DNA of 16,288 nt from an uncultured Hyphomicrobiales bacterium (GCA_943908365.1 CALTTH010000104.1:1-16288), one strand, 5' to 3'; shown: positions 7,173 to 13,958, counted from the first letter of the stretch. Program-made: numbers and translations. Notes: generated by a model from the sequence alone, not told the origin.

Positions 7173-8219
7173 TCAGGCGTCGAGCGTTGCCATGTCGATG
7201 ACGAAGCGGTAGCGCACATCGCTCTTCAGCACGCGCTCATAGGCTTCGTTGACGTCCTTGATGTCGATCTTCTCGATCTCGGAGACGATGTTGTGTTGCC
7301 CACAGAAATCCAGCATTTCCTGGGTTTCCTTGATCGAGCCAATCATCGAGCCGGACAGGCTCTTGCGACCTGGGATCAGCGAGAAGGCATGAACGGGAAT
7401 GGCGTTTTCAGGCGCGCCGACCACCACCATGGAGCCATTGACCTTGAGCAGGCCGAGATAGGCGTTCCAGTCGATTTCTGCCGATACGGTGCAGATGATA
7501 AGATCGAAGGTGCCGGCAAGCTTTTCGAAGGTCGAGGCATCGCTCGTCGCGTAGTAATCCTTCGCACCGAGCTTCATGCCGTCTTCCTTTTTGGAGAGCG
7601 ACTGAGACAGCACGGTGACATCCGCGCCCATGGCTGCACCGATCTTCACGCCCATATGGCCAAGACCACCCATGCCGACGATAGCGACCTTCTTACCTGG
7701 ACCGGCGTTCCAGTGCTTGAGGGGCGAATAAAGTGTGATACCGGCGCAGAGAAGCGGCGCAGAGGCGTCGAGTGGAAGGTTGTCCGGAATGGACAGGACA
7801 TAACCTTCCTTGACGACGATGTGGTCGGAGTAGCCGCCCTGGGTCGCCGTCTTGCCGTCGCGTTCGACCGAGTTGTAGGTCTGAACGAGGCCCGGCATGT
7901 ATTGCTCGTTGTCGACGTCACGGCTGGCGCAGCCAACGCAGCTATCGACGAAGCAGCCGACACCGACGTGATCGCCAACCTTGAAGCGGGTGACCTTGGA
8001 GCCGACGGCCGTCACGACACCAGCAATCTCGTGACCGGGGACGATCGGATAGACCGCATTCTTCCATTCGTTGCGAACGGTATGAATGTCCGAATGGCAG
8101 ATGCCTGCATATTTGATGTCGATGACGACATCGTCCTCGTTCGGCTCGCGGCGTTCAAAGGTGAACGGCGTAAGCGGCTTGGATGCGTCTGTTGCAGCAT
8201 AACCTCTTGCAGTGGCCAT
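7173..8219 (-). CDS. Zinc-dependent NAD(P) alcohol dehydrogenase (YahK/CAD-like)
   Basis: This 348-residue medium-chain dehydrogenase is close in length and layout to E. coli YahK and the cinnamyl-alcohol dehydrogenase group, which reduce aldehydes using NADPH. Catalytic zinc ligands are visible: Cys41 (GICHSDIH), His63-Glu64 (PGHE) and Cys158 (LLCAGIT). The nucleotide motif GMGGLG is at 182-187. The structural-zinc loop is degenerate: Cys94 and Cys97 remain, but the third and fourth ligands of the usual C-x2-C-x2-C-x7-C pattern are Arg100 and Met108. The protein probably lacks the structural zinc, a trait I recall in some rhizobial relatives. AAGGAA lies before the ATG. It diverges from an AraC_N regulator gene that may control it, as YqhC controls YqhD. 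The physiological substrate is unknown. Confidence 0.92.
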   Translation of the reverse strand: MATARGYAATDASKPLTPFTFERREPNEDDVVIDIKYAGICHSDIHTVRNEWKNAVYPIVPGHEIAGVVTAVGSKVTRFKVGDHVGVGCFVDSCVGCASRDVDNEQYMPGLVQTYNSVERDGKTATQGGYSDHIVVKEGYVLSIPDNLPLDASAPLLCAGITLYSPLKHWNAGPGKKVAIVGMGGLGHMGVKIGAAMGADVTVLSQSLSKKEDGMKLGAKDYYATSDASTFEKLAGTFDLIICTVSAEIDWNAYLGLLKVNGSMVVVGAPENAIPVHAFSLIPGRKSLSGSMIGSIKETQEMLDFCGQHNIVSEIEKIDIKDVNEAYERVLKSDVRYRFVIDMATLDA

Positions 8220-8331
8220 CTGAAGTTCCTTTCAACTGGGAAATGGGATGGTCGATCATGCGCCCGGAACACGAAAGAGCGTTAGAGCGATCCTCCGAGC
8301 TTCTTGCATAATTCTACAAAATTAAGGTGTG

Positions 8332-8349
8332 CCCTCTTTGCGAAGAGGG
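8332..8349 (+). promoter_or_regulatory. Hairpin in the leader of the AraC gene
   Basis: CCCTCTT and AAGAGGG form a perfect 7-base-pair stem with a TGCG tetraloop, 56 bases before the AraC start codon and inside the 186-base divergent region. No T-tract follows. It may be an operator or an mRNA leader structure; its role cannot be read from sequence. Confidence 0.35.
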
Positions 8350-8405
8350 GAAGGCATTTTAGATATGTCTCAACGGAATTGCCGTTTGCCCCAAGGTTTT
8401 CGCCC

Positions 8406-9320
8406 ATGACGCTGCCTTTCAGCCCTTACCAGGAAATCGTCTCGATTGCCGCCCGCTATGCCAAGGCCGAGGGGGAAGTGACGACCGACATCGATGCCTT
8501 GCGGCTCAGCAAACGCTCAAGCCCGAGTGCGCCTTGCCACGGCAGCTATCATCCCTGTTTCGCCATGGTCATTCAGGGCGCCAAGAGCCTACAACTCGGT
8601 ACCGACACCATCAATTATGGGGCAGGGGATTACCTGCTGACTTCCTTCGATCTGCCGGTGGCGTGGCGTGTGGTGGAGGCAAGCCACGAGGTGCCGCATT
8701 TTTGTATTTCGATTGCAATCAACAGTGAGAAGCTTCTCGACGTGATGAGCCGGGCGCAGATCGCCCGCCCGCCAACGGCCGTTCTCAGCCAGCGTGGCAT
8801 CGTGGTGAATGCCGCAACGCCCGAGCTTCTGGATGCGACGACGCGGCTTTTGCGCTTGCTTGATCGTCCAGCCGATATTCCTGCCATGGCGCCTTTGATA
8901 GAGCAGGAGATTCTCTACCGCATTCTGACAGGCCCCGCAGGTGGACAGCTGATGAGTATTCTGGCGGCAGACAGCCATGGCAACCGGATTGCCCGTGCAA
9001 TCGCTTGGCTTCGTGAGAATTATGCCCGCCCGATCCGTATCGAGGATGTGGCAGAACGGGTCGGCATGAGCGTCTCGTCCTTCCACCAGCATTTCAAGGC
9101 GGTAACGGCGATGACGCCGGTGCAATATCAGAAGCAGTTGCGCCTCCACGAGGCGCGCCGACTGATGCTGTTGGAACGGCTGGATGCGGGCACCGCCAGT
9201 CACCGAGTGGGCTACCAGAGCCCTTCGCAGTTCAGCCGCGAATATGCCCGCGTCTATGGCCTGTCGCCAGCGCGCGATGTGGAAGCGTCGCGTGAGAGCA
9301 TGAGTACCGCTGCAGAGTGA
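8406..9320 (+). CDS. AraC-family regulator with AraC_N domain (YqhC-like)
   Basis: The protein has 304 residues from the ATG at 8406. Residues about 25-180 fit the AraC_N sensor domain (SKRSSPSAPCHGSYHPCFAM, then VIQGAKSLQLG and GAGDYLLTSFDLP). Residues about 193-290 carry two helix-turn-helix units: RIEDVAERVGMSVSSFHQHF and the second ending in GYQSPSQFSREYARVYG. An in-frame ATG at 8304 would add 34 residues of non-family sequence; the chosen ATG has AAGG nine bases upstream and begins the domain at the usual place. It is divergent from the alcohol dehydrogenase gene, like YqhC and its aldehyde reductase target in E. coli, so aldehyde-responsive activation is a sensible inference. Cys44, Cys51 and Cys100 lie in the sensor domain and could sense electrophiles, but this is speculation. 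Confidence 0.88.
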   Translation: MTLPFSPYQEIVSIAARYAKAEGEVTTDIDALRLSKRSSPSAPCHGSYHPCFAMVIQGAKSLQLGTDTINYGAGDYLLTSFDLPVAWRVVEASHEVPHFCISIAINSEKLLDVMSRAQIARPPTAVLSQRGIVVNAATPELLDATTRLLRLLDRPADIPAMAPLIEQEILYRILTGPAGGQLMSILAADSHGNRIARAIAWLRENYARPIRIEDVAERVGMSVSSFHQHFKAVTAMTPVQYQKQLRLHEARRLMLLERLDAGTASHRVGYQSPSQFSREYARVYGLSPARDVEASRESMSTAAE

Positions 9321-9332
9321 TCCGGCTTCCCA

Positions 9333-9355
9333 TACCCCGGCTCTAGGCCGGGGTA
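9333..9355. terminator. Convergent-gene hairpin, likely terminator
   Basis: TACCCCGGC (9333-9341) and GCCGGGGTA (9347-9355) form a perfect 9-base-pair stem with a 5-base loop. It sits between the convergent AraC and QorB-like genes, 12 bases after the AraC stop. Neither side has a T-tract, so the terminator reading rests on position and stem strength. Confidence 0.6.
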
Positions 9356-9371
9356 AGAGTGGCAGACCATG

Positions 9372-10256
9372 TCAGCCGATCAGAGCGGCTTTGTGGGCCT
9401 TGAAGAACTCCGCGGAGGTCTGCGGCTTCTTGCCCGTCAGCGTTTCGTAGTCATTGGTCAGGATCTCGAAGTTGCCGGCTGCGATATTGGCATCCGCCGA
9501 GGCCAGCATTGCAGCGACAAAACCGGGAAGGCCGGCACCTTCGATGCCCTTCTGAAGGTCTTCGGGTGAGACCTTGACCGATGTGAGCGGCTTGCCGGTC
9601 GCTTCGGAGACCAAAGCGGCAATCTGGTCTGCATCGAGCAGTTCCGGTCCCGTCAGTGTGTAGGTCTTGTTTTCCGCCTTGCCCTTGGCGAGGGCCGCTG
9701 CGGCTGCGCGGGCGCAGTCATCCCGCGAGATATTGGAGACTTTGCCGTTGCCCGATGCCGTGAACCACTGACCACCTGCCAGATTATGCGGCATGCCGTG
9801 AAGGTAGTTGTCGAGATACCAGGCGTTTCGGATGATCGTGTAGGGAAGACCGCTTGCCTTGACCGCCTCTTCCGTTCCCAGATGGTCAGGGGCAAAGGTG
9901 ACGAGCGATTTGTCCGGGTTCGGCATCGACGTGTAGGCAAGATGCTTGACGCTGGCCTTGGTCGCGGCGGCAACGGCTGCCTTATGCTGCGTCAGGCGCT
10001 GGCCTGGAACGGCCAGAGCGTCGGTGGAAATGATGAGTAGCGTGTCGATCCCTTGGAATGCCTTCTCAAGCGAGGATGCATCGTCGAAATCGGCAGCGCG
10101 TGTCTCCACACCCTTTGCGGCGAGACCGGTGAGCTTGCTCGTGTCGCGGCTGGCCGCAACGATGTTGGCCGCCGGAACCTCATAGGTTTCCAGGAGATGA
10201 CGAATGATAGCCTGGCCGAGATGACCAGAGGCGCCGGTCACGAGAATCTTGCTCAT
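9372..10256 (-). CDS. QorB-like NAD(P)H quinone oxidoreductase (NmrA-type SDR)
   Basis: The 294-residue protein aligns by eye along its length with E. coli QorB (YtfG, 286 residues), an NADPH-dependent quinone reductase. The Rossmann motif TGASGHLG is at 7-14. Family blocks follow: HLAYTSMPNPDKS, then DHLGTEEAVKASGLPYTIIRNAWYLDNY (described here only by position, about 124-151), and the SRDDCARAAAAAL segment. QorB proteins reduce quinones in the cytoplasm and are thought to limit quinone toxicity. The ATG has AAGGAAAG close upstream. It is divergent from an HxlR regulator, matching the E. coli qorB-ytfH and C. glutamicum qor2-qorR arrangement, so it is likely repressed by that regulator and induced by oxidants or quinones. 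Confidence 0.88.
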   Translation of the reverse strand: MSKILVTGASGHLGQAIIRHLLETYEVPAANIVAASRDTSKLTGLAAKGVETRAADFDDASSLEKAFQGIDTLLIISTDALAVPGQRLTQHKAAVAAATKASVKHLAYTSMPNPDKSLVTFAPDHLGTEEAVKASGLPYTIIRNAWYLDNYLHGMPHNLAGGQWFTASGNGKVSNISRDDCARAAAAALAKGKAENKTYTLTGPELLDADQIAALVSEATGKPLTSVKVSPEDLQKGIEGAGLPGFVAAMLASADANIAAGNFEILTNDYETLTGKKPQTSAEFFKAHKAALIG

Positions 10257-10369
10257 AATGTCTTTCCTTCGTTGGTCTCAAAAAGAGAGTAGCTCTAAAA
10301 TAAGAATTGACCGGGTGCTGTAAAGAAGGCATTTCTGACGCCCTACGTTACCAGAAGGGAACCACCGCC

Positions 10370-10798
10370 ATGGGCGCGACAGTTTCACGGTTGAAGCCGA
10401 CAGCAGCGAGTGTCCCGGCGCAGGTCTCAGCGCCTCTCCCAGATTTCGCCAATCTCGATTTCGACAATTGCCCCGTGCGCGATCTGCTCAATCATATCGG
10501 TGGTAAATGGTCGACACTGCTGTTACAGGCGCTGGCCGAGCGCCCCTATCGCTTCGGTGAATTGCGGCGCATGGTGCCCGATATCTCACAACGTATGCTA
10601 ACCCAGACGCTGCGTGATCTGCAGCGAGATGGCTATATTCACCGCGAGGTGTTTCCGACCAAGCCGCCAAGCGTGGAATATAGCATGACGCCGCTCGGGC
10701 GGTCCCTTTATCTGCCTTTGTCGCAGGTCATCAATTGGGCGCTCGATCATCATGATGCGGTGAAGCAGGCGCGCGTGACGTTCGACGCCACGGCGTAA
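10370..10798 (+). CDS. HxlR-family regulator (YtfH/QorR-like)
   Basis: A 142-residue winged-helix regulator of the HxlR (DUF24) family. The signature NCPVRDLLNHIGGKWSTLLL lies at 33-52, followed by RFGELRRMVPDISQRMLTQTL (61-81, recognition region) and LQRDGYIHREV with PPSVEYSMTPLG in the wing. Cys34 sits at the conserved N-terminal position that serves as the redox switch in QorR and YodB. The frame is open from an ATG at 10307, but the ATG at 10370 has AGAAGGGA nine bases upstream and is preferred. It is divergent from the QorB-like gene (113 bases apart) and probably represses it and itself until Cys34 is oxidised or alkylated. That mechanism is taken from the family and not shown here. Confidence 0.87.
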   Translation: MGATVSRLKPTAASVPAQVSAPLPDFANLDFDNCPVRDLLNHIGGKWSTLLLQALAERPYRFGELRRMVPDISQRMLTQTLRDLQRDGYIHREVFPTKPPSVEYSMTPLGRSLYLPLSQVINWALDHHDAVKQARVTFDATA

Positions 10799-10875
10799 CC
10801 CCTTGTTCCATCTCTAAATTTCAGCGGACCTTATATTGCGGCGCGTCAATTCGCACCATGGGTTCAAAAATCCTC

Positions 10876-10903
10876 TTGACCCTGAGAAGCGCTCCGCTTA
10901 AAT
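10876..10903 (+). promoter_or_regulatory. Putative sigma-70 promoter of the TetR gene
   Basis: TTGACC (10876-10881), a 16-base spacer and TTAAAT (10898-10903) resemble the housekeeping promoter. The palindromic operator begins 13 bases after the -10 box, around the expected transcription start. Confidence 0.45.
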
Positions 10904-10915
10904 GTCGCTCGAACC

Positions 10916-10929
10916 GTACCGTACGGTAC
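10916..10929. promoter_or_regulatory. Perfect 14-bp palindrome, likely TetR operator
   Basis: GTACCGTACGGTAC is a perfect palindrome, placed just after the predicted promoter and 24 bases before the chosen GTG start. Position and symmetry suggest autorepression by the TetR protein encoded immediately downstream. Confidence 0.55.
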
Positions 10930-10953
10930 ATAATCGAGAGTGGAGTGGACAAG

Positions 10954-11607
10954 GTGGGGACCGATCCGATCACAGCGCAGGAATTTTCGCCGCGACAGAA
11001 CGCCGTTCTGGAGCAGGCATTGCGTCTTCTGGTCGAGGGTGGAGAAAAAGCGCTGACGACCTCTGGTCTGGCACGCGCTGCCAATTGCTCCAAGGAAAGC
11101 CTCTACAAGTGGTTTGGCGACCGCGATGGTCTTCTGGCGGCGATGATCAGCTTCCAGCAGAGCAAGGTCCGCACCTTTGAAAAGGCGGGCGATCGCGTCA
11201 CCGCGCCGCAGCTTGTCGACCACCTCGAAGTCTTTGCCCATGATCTGCTCGACGTTCTGGCTGGCGACGTGTCGCTGGCGCTCAACCGTCTGGCCATCGG
11301 GCAGGCGAGCCGCGATGGCTCGAAGCTCGGCAATCTTCTGCTGGAACGTGGCCGCCGTCAGATCGACAAGCGTGCCCGTGGTCTGATCGAAGCCGGTCGC
11401 CGTTGCGGCTACCTGCGCTTTGACGATCTGGAAGATGCCTATCGCAGTTTTTACGGCCTGATCGTTTCCGATCTGCATGTGCGCATGCTGCTCGGTGAGG
11501 CGCAGACCAAGGATTTTTCTGCTCGGGCACGGAAGGCGGTTGCCGCCTTCCTGACGCTTTACGGGACGGAAAAGGTACATTCGGAAAAGGGCGGGAAAAC
11601 CGCCTGA
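10954..11607 (+). CDS. TetR/AcrR-family regulator
   Basis: From the GTG at 10954 the protein has 217 residues, usual for TetR. The helix-turn-helix spans about residues 35-60 (LTTSGLARAANCSKESLYKWF then GDRDGLLAAM). The rest is helical ligand-binding sequence resembling the AefR-like C-terminal domain. An ATG at 10858 is in frame but lies upstream of the predicted promoter and operator, so it is rejected; GTG at 10945 is also possible. The chosen GTG has GGAG eight bases upstream. ilvC starts 44 bases after the stop with no terminator seen, so the regulator gene may be read through into ilvC. Ligand and targets are unknown; the palindrome at 10916 points to autoregulation. Confidence 0.85.
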   Translation: MGTDPITAQEFSPRQNAVLEQALRLLVEGGEKALTTSGLARAANCSKESLYKWFGDRDGLLAAMISFQQSKVRTFEKAGDRVTAPQLVDHLEVFAHDLLDVLAGDVSLALNRLAIGQASRDGSKLGNLLLERGRRQIDKRARGLIEAGRRCGYLRFDDLEDAYRSFYGLIVSDLHVRMLLGEAQTKDFSARARKAVAAFLTLYGTEKVHSEKGGKTA

Positions 11608-11651
11608 GCTCCGGTTCAATCATCTGGTTTTGAATAGGGAAGGACCAAGAA

Positions 11652-12671
11652 ATGCGCGTTTATTACGATCGTGATGCCGATCTCAATCTCATCAAGGCGA
11701 AGAATGTCGCCATCGTCGGTTACGGTTCGCAGGGCCGCGCGCACGCGCTGAACCTGAAGGACAGCGGCTCCAACAACGTCGTCATCGCTCTGAAGGCCGG
11801 TTCGCCGACCATCAAAAAGGCAGAAGCCGACGGCTTCAAGGTCATGACCGTTGCCGAAGCTGCCAAGTGGGCCGATCTGTTGATGATGGCAACGCCTGAC
11901 GAACTCCAGGCCGACATCTACAAGGCTGAGATTGCCGGCAACATCCGCGATGGCGCTGCGATTGCGTTTGCTCACGGCCTCAACGTTCACTTCGGCCTCA
12001 TCGAGCCGAAGGCTTCGCTCGACGTCGTCATGATCGCACCGAAGGGACCAGGCCACACGGTTCGCGGCGAATACCAGAAGGGCGGCGGCGTTCCTTGCCT
12101 CGTTGCCGTTCACCAGAACGCGTCCGGCAACGCTCTTGAAGTTGCACTCTCCTACGCCTGTGGCGTTGGCGGCGGCCGCTCCGGCATCATCGAAACCAAC
12201 TTCAAGGAAGAGTGCGAAACCGACCTCTTCGGCGAACAGGTCGTTCTGTGTGGCGGTCTCGTCGAGCTGATCCGCGCCGGTTTCGAAACGCTGGTCGAAG
12301 GCGGCTACGCGCCTGAAATGGCCTATTTCGAGTGCCTGCATGAAGTGAAGCTGATCGTCGACCTGATCTATGAAGGCGGCATCGCCAACATGAACTACTC
12401 GATCTCCAACACGGCCGAGTGGGGCGAATACGTCACCGGTCCGCGCATCATCACTGCTGAAACCAAGGCTGAAATGAAGCGCGTTCTGCACGATATCCAG
12501 ACCGGCAAGTTCACCTCTGACTGGATGCAGGAATACCGTTCGGGTGCTGCCCGCTTCAAGGGTATCCGCCGCATGAACGACGTTCACCAGATCGAAGAAG
12601 TCGGCGCGAAGCTGCGCGGCATGATGCCTTGGATCGGCAAGAACAAGCTGGTCGACAAGGCTGTCAACTAA
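11652..12671 (+). CDS. ilvC: Ketol-acid reductoisomerase IlvC (class I)
   Basis: IlvC isomerises and reduces acetolactate and acetohydroxybutyrate with NADPH and magnesium, the second common step of valine and isoleucine synthesis, in the cytoplasm. The 339-residue length is that of class I enzymes. Seen: the Rossmann motif GYGSQG at 23-28, the NADPH phosphate-binding loop LKAGSPT (47-53), catalytic His108 in FAHGLNVHF, Lys131 in APKGPGHTVRGEY, the magnesium ligands Asp191 and Glu195 in CETDLFGEQ, Glu227 and Glu231 in FECLHEVKL, and Ser252 in NYSISNTAEWGEY. GGGAAGGA precedes the ATG at good spacing. The gene ends at a strong intrinsic terminator. Confidence 0.98.
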   Translation: MRVYYDRDADLNLIKAKNVAIVGYGSQGRAHALNLKDSGSNNVVIALKAGSPTIKKAEADGFKVMTVAEAAKWADLLMMATPDELQADIYKAEIAGNIRDGAAIAFAHGLNVHFGLIEPKASLDVVMIAPKGPGHTVRGEYQKGGGVPCLVAVHQNASGNALEVALSYACGVGGGRSGIIETNFKEECETDLFGEQVVLCGGLVELIRAGFETLVEGGYAPEMAYFECLHEVKLIVDLIYEGGIANMNYSISNTAEWGEYVTGPRIITAETKAEMKRVLHDIQTGKFTSDWMQEYRSGAARFKGIRRMNDVHQIEEVGAKLRGMMPWIGKNKLVDKAVN

Positions 12672-12692
12672 GACATTTCAAAATGATTATAG

Positions 12693-12720
12693 AAGCCGGG
12701 GCGACAGCTCCGGCTTTTTT
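12693..12720 (+). terminator. Intrinsic terminator of ilvC
   Basis: AAGCCGGGGC (12693-12702) pairs with GCTCCGGCTT (12707-12716) with one G-U pair and a GACA tetraloop, and the stem ends in a run of six T. This is a classic rho-independent terminator 21 bases after the ilvC stop. Confidence 0.9.
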
Positions 12721-12735
12721 CGCTCGTAACCTTTC

Positions 12736-12764
12736 TTGACGACCGTACTGAATGTACGTATATC
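12736..12764 (+). promoter_or_regulatory. Putative promoter of yefM-yoeB
   Basis: TTGACG (12736-12741), a 17-base spacer and TATATC (12759-12764) form a good sigma-70-type promoter just behind the ilvC terminator. The operator motifs overlap and follow the -10 box, suited to repression by the antitoxin complex. Confidence 0.6.
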
Positions 12765-12793
12765 TGTACATATTCCAATGAGTCATGTGTACA
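12753..12793. promoter_or_regulatory. YefM-type operator array (TGTACA cores)
   Basis: Three cores are seen: TGTACG at 12753, TGTACA at 12765 and TGTACA at 12788. The first two are 12 bases apart, and the third is 23 bases further on, ending two bases before the antitoxin ATG. E. coli yefM-yoeB is controlled through palindromes with the same TGTACA core, so this is probably the autoregulatory site of the pair. Confidence 0.65.
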
Positions 12794-12795
12794 AC

Positions 12796-13047
12796 ATGTC
12801 AACAGTCCGTTTTACAGATTTTCGCCAGAACTTCGCGACACACTACGACTCCGTTCTGGAATCGAGGGCGCCTCTTCTAGTGACACGACAGGGAGCAGAA
12901 GCAGTCGTTGTTATTGCGGAGGGTGAGTTTGAGAGCATGCAGGAGACTCTGCATTTGCTTTCGACACCTGCCAATGCAAATCGACTTCGCTCAAGTCTAG
13001 CGCAGTTGCAGAACGGCGAAACGATCGAACGCGATCCGACTGAATGA
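12796..13047 (+). CDS. yefM: Antitoxin YefM (Phd/YefM family)
   Basis: From the ATG at 12796 the protein has 83 residues, the same as E. coli YefM, and lines up along its length: the N-terminal Phd fold with FTDFRQNFA (6-14), APLLVTRQGAEAVVVI (25-40) and SMQETLHLLSTPANANRL (47-64). The N-terminal part binds the operator and dimerises; the C-terminal part wraps around the YoeB toxin. The open frame reaches back to a TTG at 12736, but that lies in the predicted -35 box, and the ATG at 12778 adds a non-family stretch. No clear Shine-Dalgarno precedes 12796. The stop overlaps the toxin start by four bases (ATGA), typical of coupled translation. Confidence 0.93.
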   Translation: MSTVRFTDFRQNFATHYDSVLESRAPLLVTRQGAEAVVVIAEGEFESMQETLHLLSTPANANRLRSSLAQLQNGETIERDPTE

Positions 13048-13313
13048 AGCTTGTCTGGACATTCGAGGCCTGGGACGATTACGAGTTCTGGCAGAAGACC
13101 GATATGCGTATGGTCGAGAAGATCAATGAACTCATCAAGAATGCGAAACGAACGCCTTTTGCTGGCTTGGGTAAACCCGAGCCGCTGAAGGGCGATCTTT
13201 CAGGATTTTGGTCTCGCCGGATAACCGGCGAGCACAGATTTGTCTATCGCGTTTCTGGCAGTGGCAATGAACAGCGCTTGGAGATTGTCCAATGCCGCTT
13301 CCACTACACCTAA
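13044..13313 (+). CDS. yoeB: Toxin YoeB (ribosome-dependent mRNA endonuclease)
   Basis: This 89-residue member of the RelE/YoeB fold cuts mRNA in the ribosomal A site when freed from YefM. It aligns closely with E. coli YoeB (84 residues): the WDDYEFWQKTD start, RTPFAGLGKPEPLKG and GFWSRRITGEHRFVY. The catalytic residues are all present: Glu46, Arg65, and the terminal His87-Tyr88. One extra residue (Thr89) follows the usual HY end, and there is a short insertion near residues 71-77 (SGSGNEQ). The gene looks intact and active. It overlaps yefM by four bases and converges on the fucU-like gene with only three bases between the stops. Confidence 0.95.
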   Translation: MKLVWTFEAWDDYEFWQKTDMRMVEKINELIKNAKRTPFAGLGKPEPLKGDLSGFWSRRITGEHRFVYRVSGSGNEQRLEIVQCRFHYT

Positions 13314-13316
13314 GGG

Positions 13317-13769
13317 TCACGCCGCGGGATAAATCACGCCCTTGGTCAGAATGAAGCAGCCGTAGAAGCGAAGCTCACCCGTGGTGATGACGCAATAGGC
13401 TTCCTTGGCCTTTTCGTAGAAAGCAAAGCGCTCAATGCCGTACATCGGTGCCGACTTGCCTTCGGCAGCGTCGATCTCAGCCTGGACTTCACGTTGGACC
13501 GGCTCGATCTGATCCGGTGCGCCCATCACTTCCATGCGGCCGACGGAGGGCTGCAAGGGCGTGTCGAGCGGGAAGACCGAGAGGATGGCCTTGATCGCCT
13601 GAGCAGAGGTGAGGTTTTCCATACGCAATACCTGACCAACCGCGGTGTGCTGGGCAATGCTGTCGGATGGGAAGTTGGTGTCGGTGATGACGAGCGTGTC
13701 GGCGTGGCCCATGGCGCGAAGCGCGTGCAGCACGTCGGCGTTTAGTGCGGGGTGGATATTCTTGAGCAT
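13317..13769 (-). CDS. RbsD/FucU-family sugar mutarotase
   Basis: From the ATG at 13769 the protein has 150 residues, normal for the FucU branch of RbsD/FucU, which interconverts the anomers of fucose or ribose in the cytoplasm. The N-terminal IHPALNADVLHALRAMGHAD carries the conserved His22, followed by ITDTNFP with Asp30. The C-terminal block has the conserved pattern TTGELRFYGCFILTKGVI. The frame is open upstream to 13811, but the chosen ATG has a strong GGAGGAGA site close by. No fucose or ribose transport or catabolic gene is adjacent, so the in vivo sugar is unclear; L-fucose mutarotase is the best family guess. Confidence 0.85.
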   Translation of the reverse strand: MLKNIHPALNADVLHALRAMGHADTLVITDTNFPSDSIAQHTAVGQVLRMENLTSAQAIKAILSVFPLDTPLQPSVGRMEVMGAPDQIEPVQREVQAEIDAAEGKSAPMYGIERFAFYEKAKEAYCVITTGELRFYGCFILTKGVIYPAA

Positions 13770-13933
13770 TTTGTCTCCTCCGGACAGCAAATCAGTTGGG
13801 CCGCAATCCATCTTTAAATTTGTCGCCCGTCAATCCGTTGGCAAGCAGATTGTGAAGTCTTTGAAGAGATTGTATGGGATGTCCGCAACTTGGGAGAGGA
13901 CGCGAAAAATCTCGAAAAACCGTACCGAAAACT

Positions 13934-13958
13934 GATAAGTCAGTATTGCTGACCTATC
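13934..13958. promoter_or_regulatory. 10-bp inverted repeat upstream of the aminotransferase
   Basis: GATAAGTCAG and CTGACCTATC are inverted copies (9 of 10 positions) around a 5-base centre TATTG. The dyad lies 53-77 bases before the aminotransferase ATG in the 241-base region between it and fucU. Likely an operator for an unidentified regulator. Confidence 0.45.

Noticed and set aside
7293..8285. A 330-codon plus-strand frame across the alcohol dehydrogenase
   Set aside because: It is the mirror of a well-supported dehydrogenase gene, has no recognisable domain and no good ribosome site.
11616..12587. A 323-codon open frame antisense to ilvC
   Set aside because: ilvC is complete with all catalytic residues, and GC-rich codon bias leaves long open antisense frames. 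The antisense product resembles no family.
12736..12795. N-terminal extension of YefM from a TTG start
   Set aside because: The TTG is the predicted -35 box, and the extension has no counterpart in the 83-residue E. coli antitoxin.
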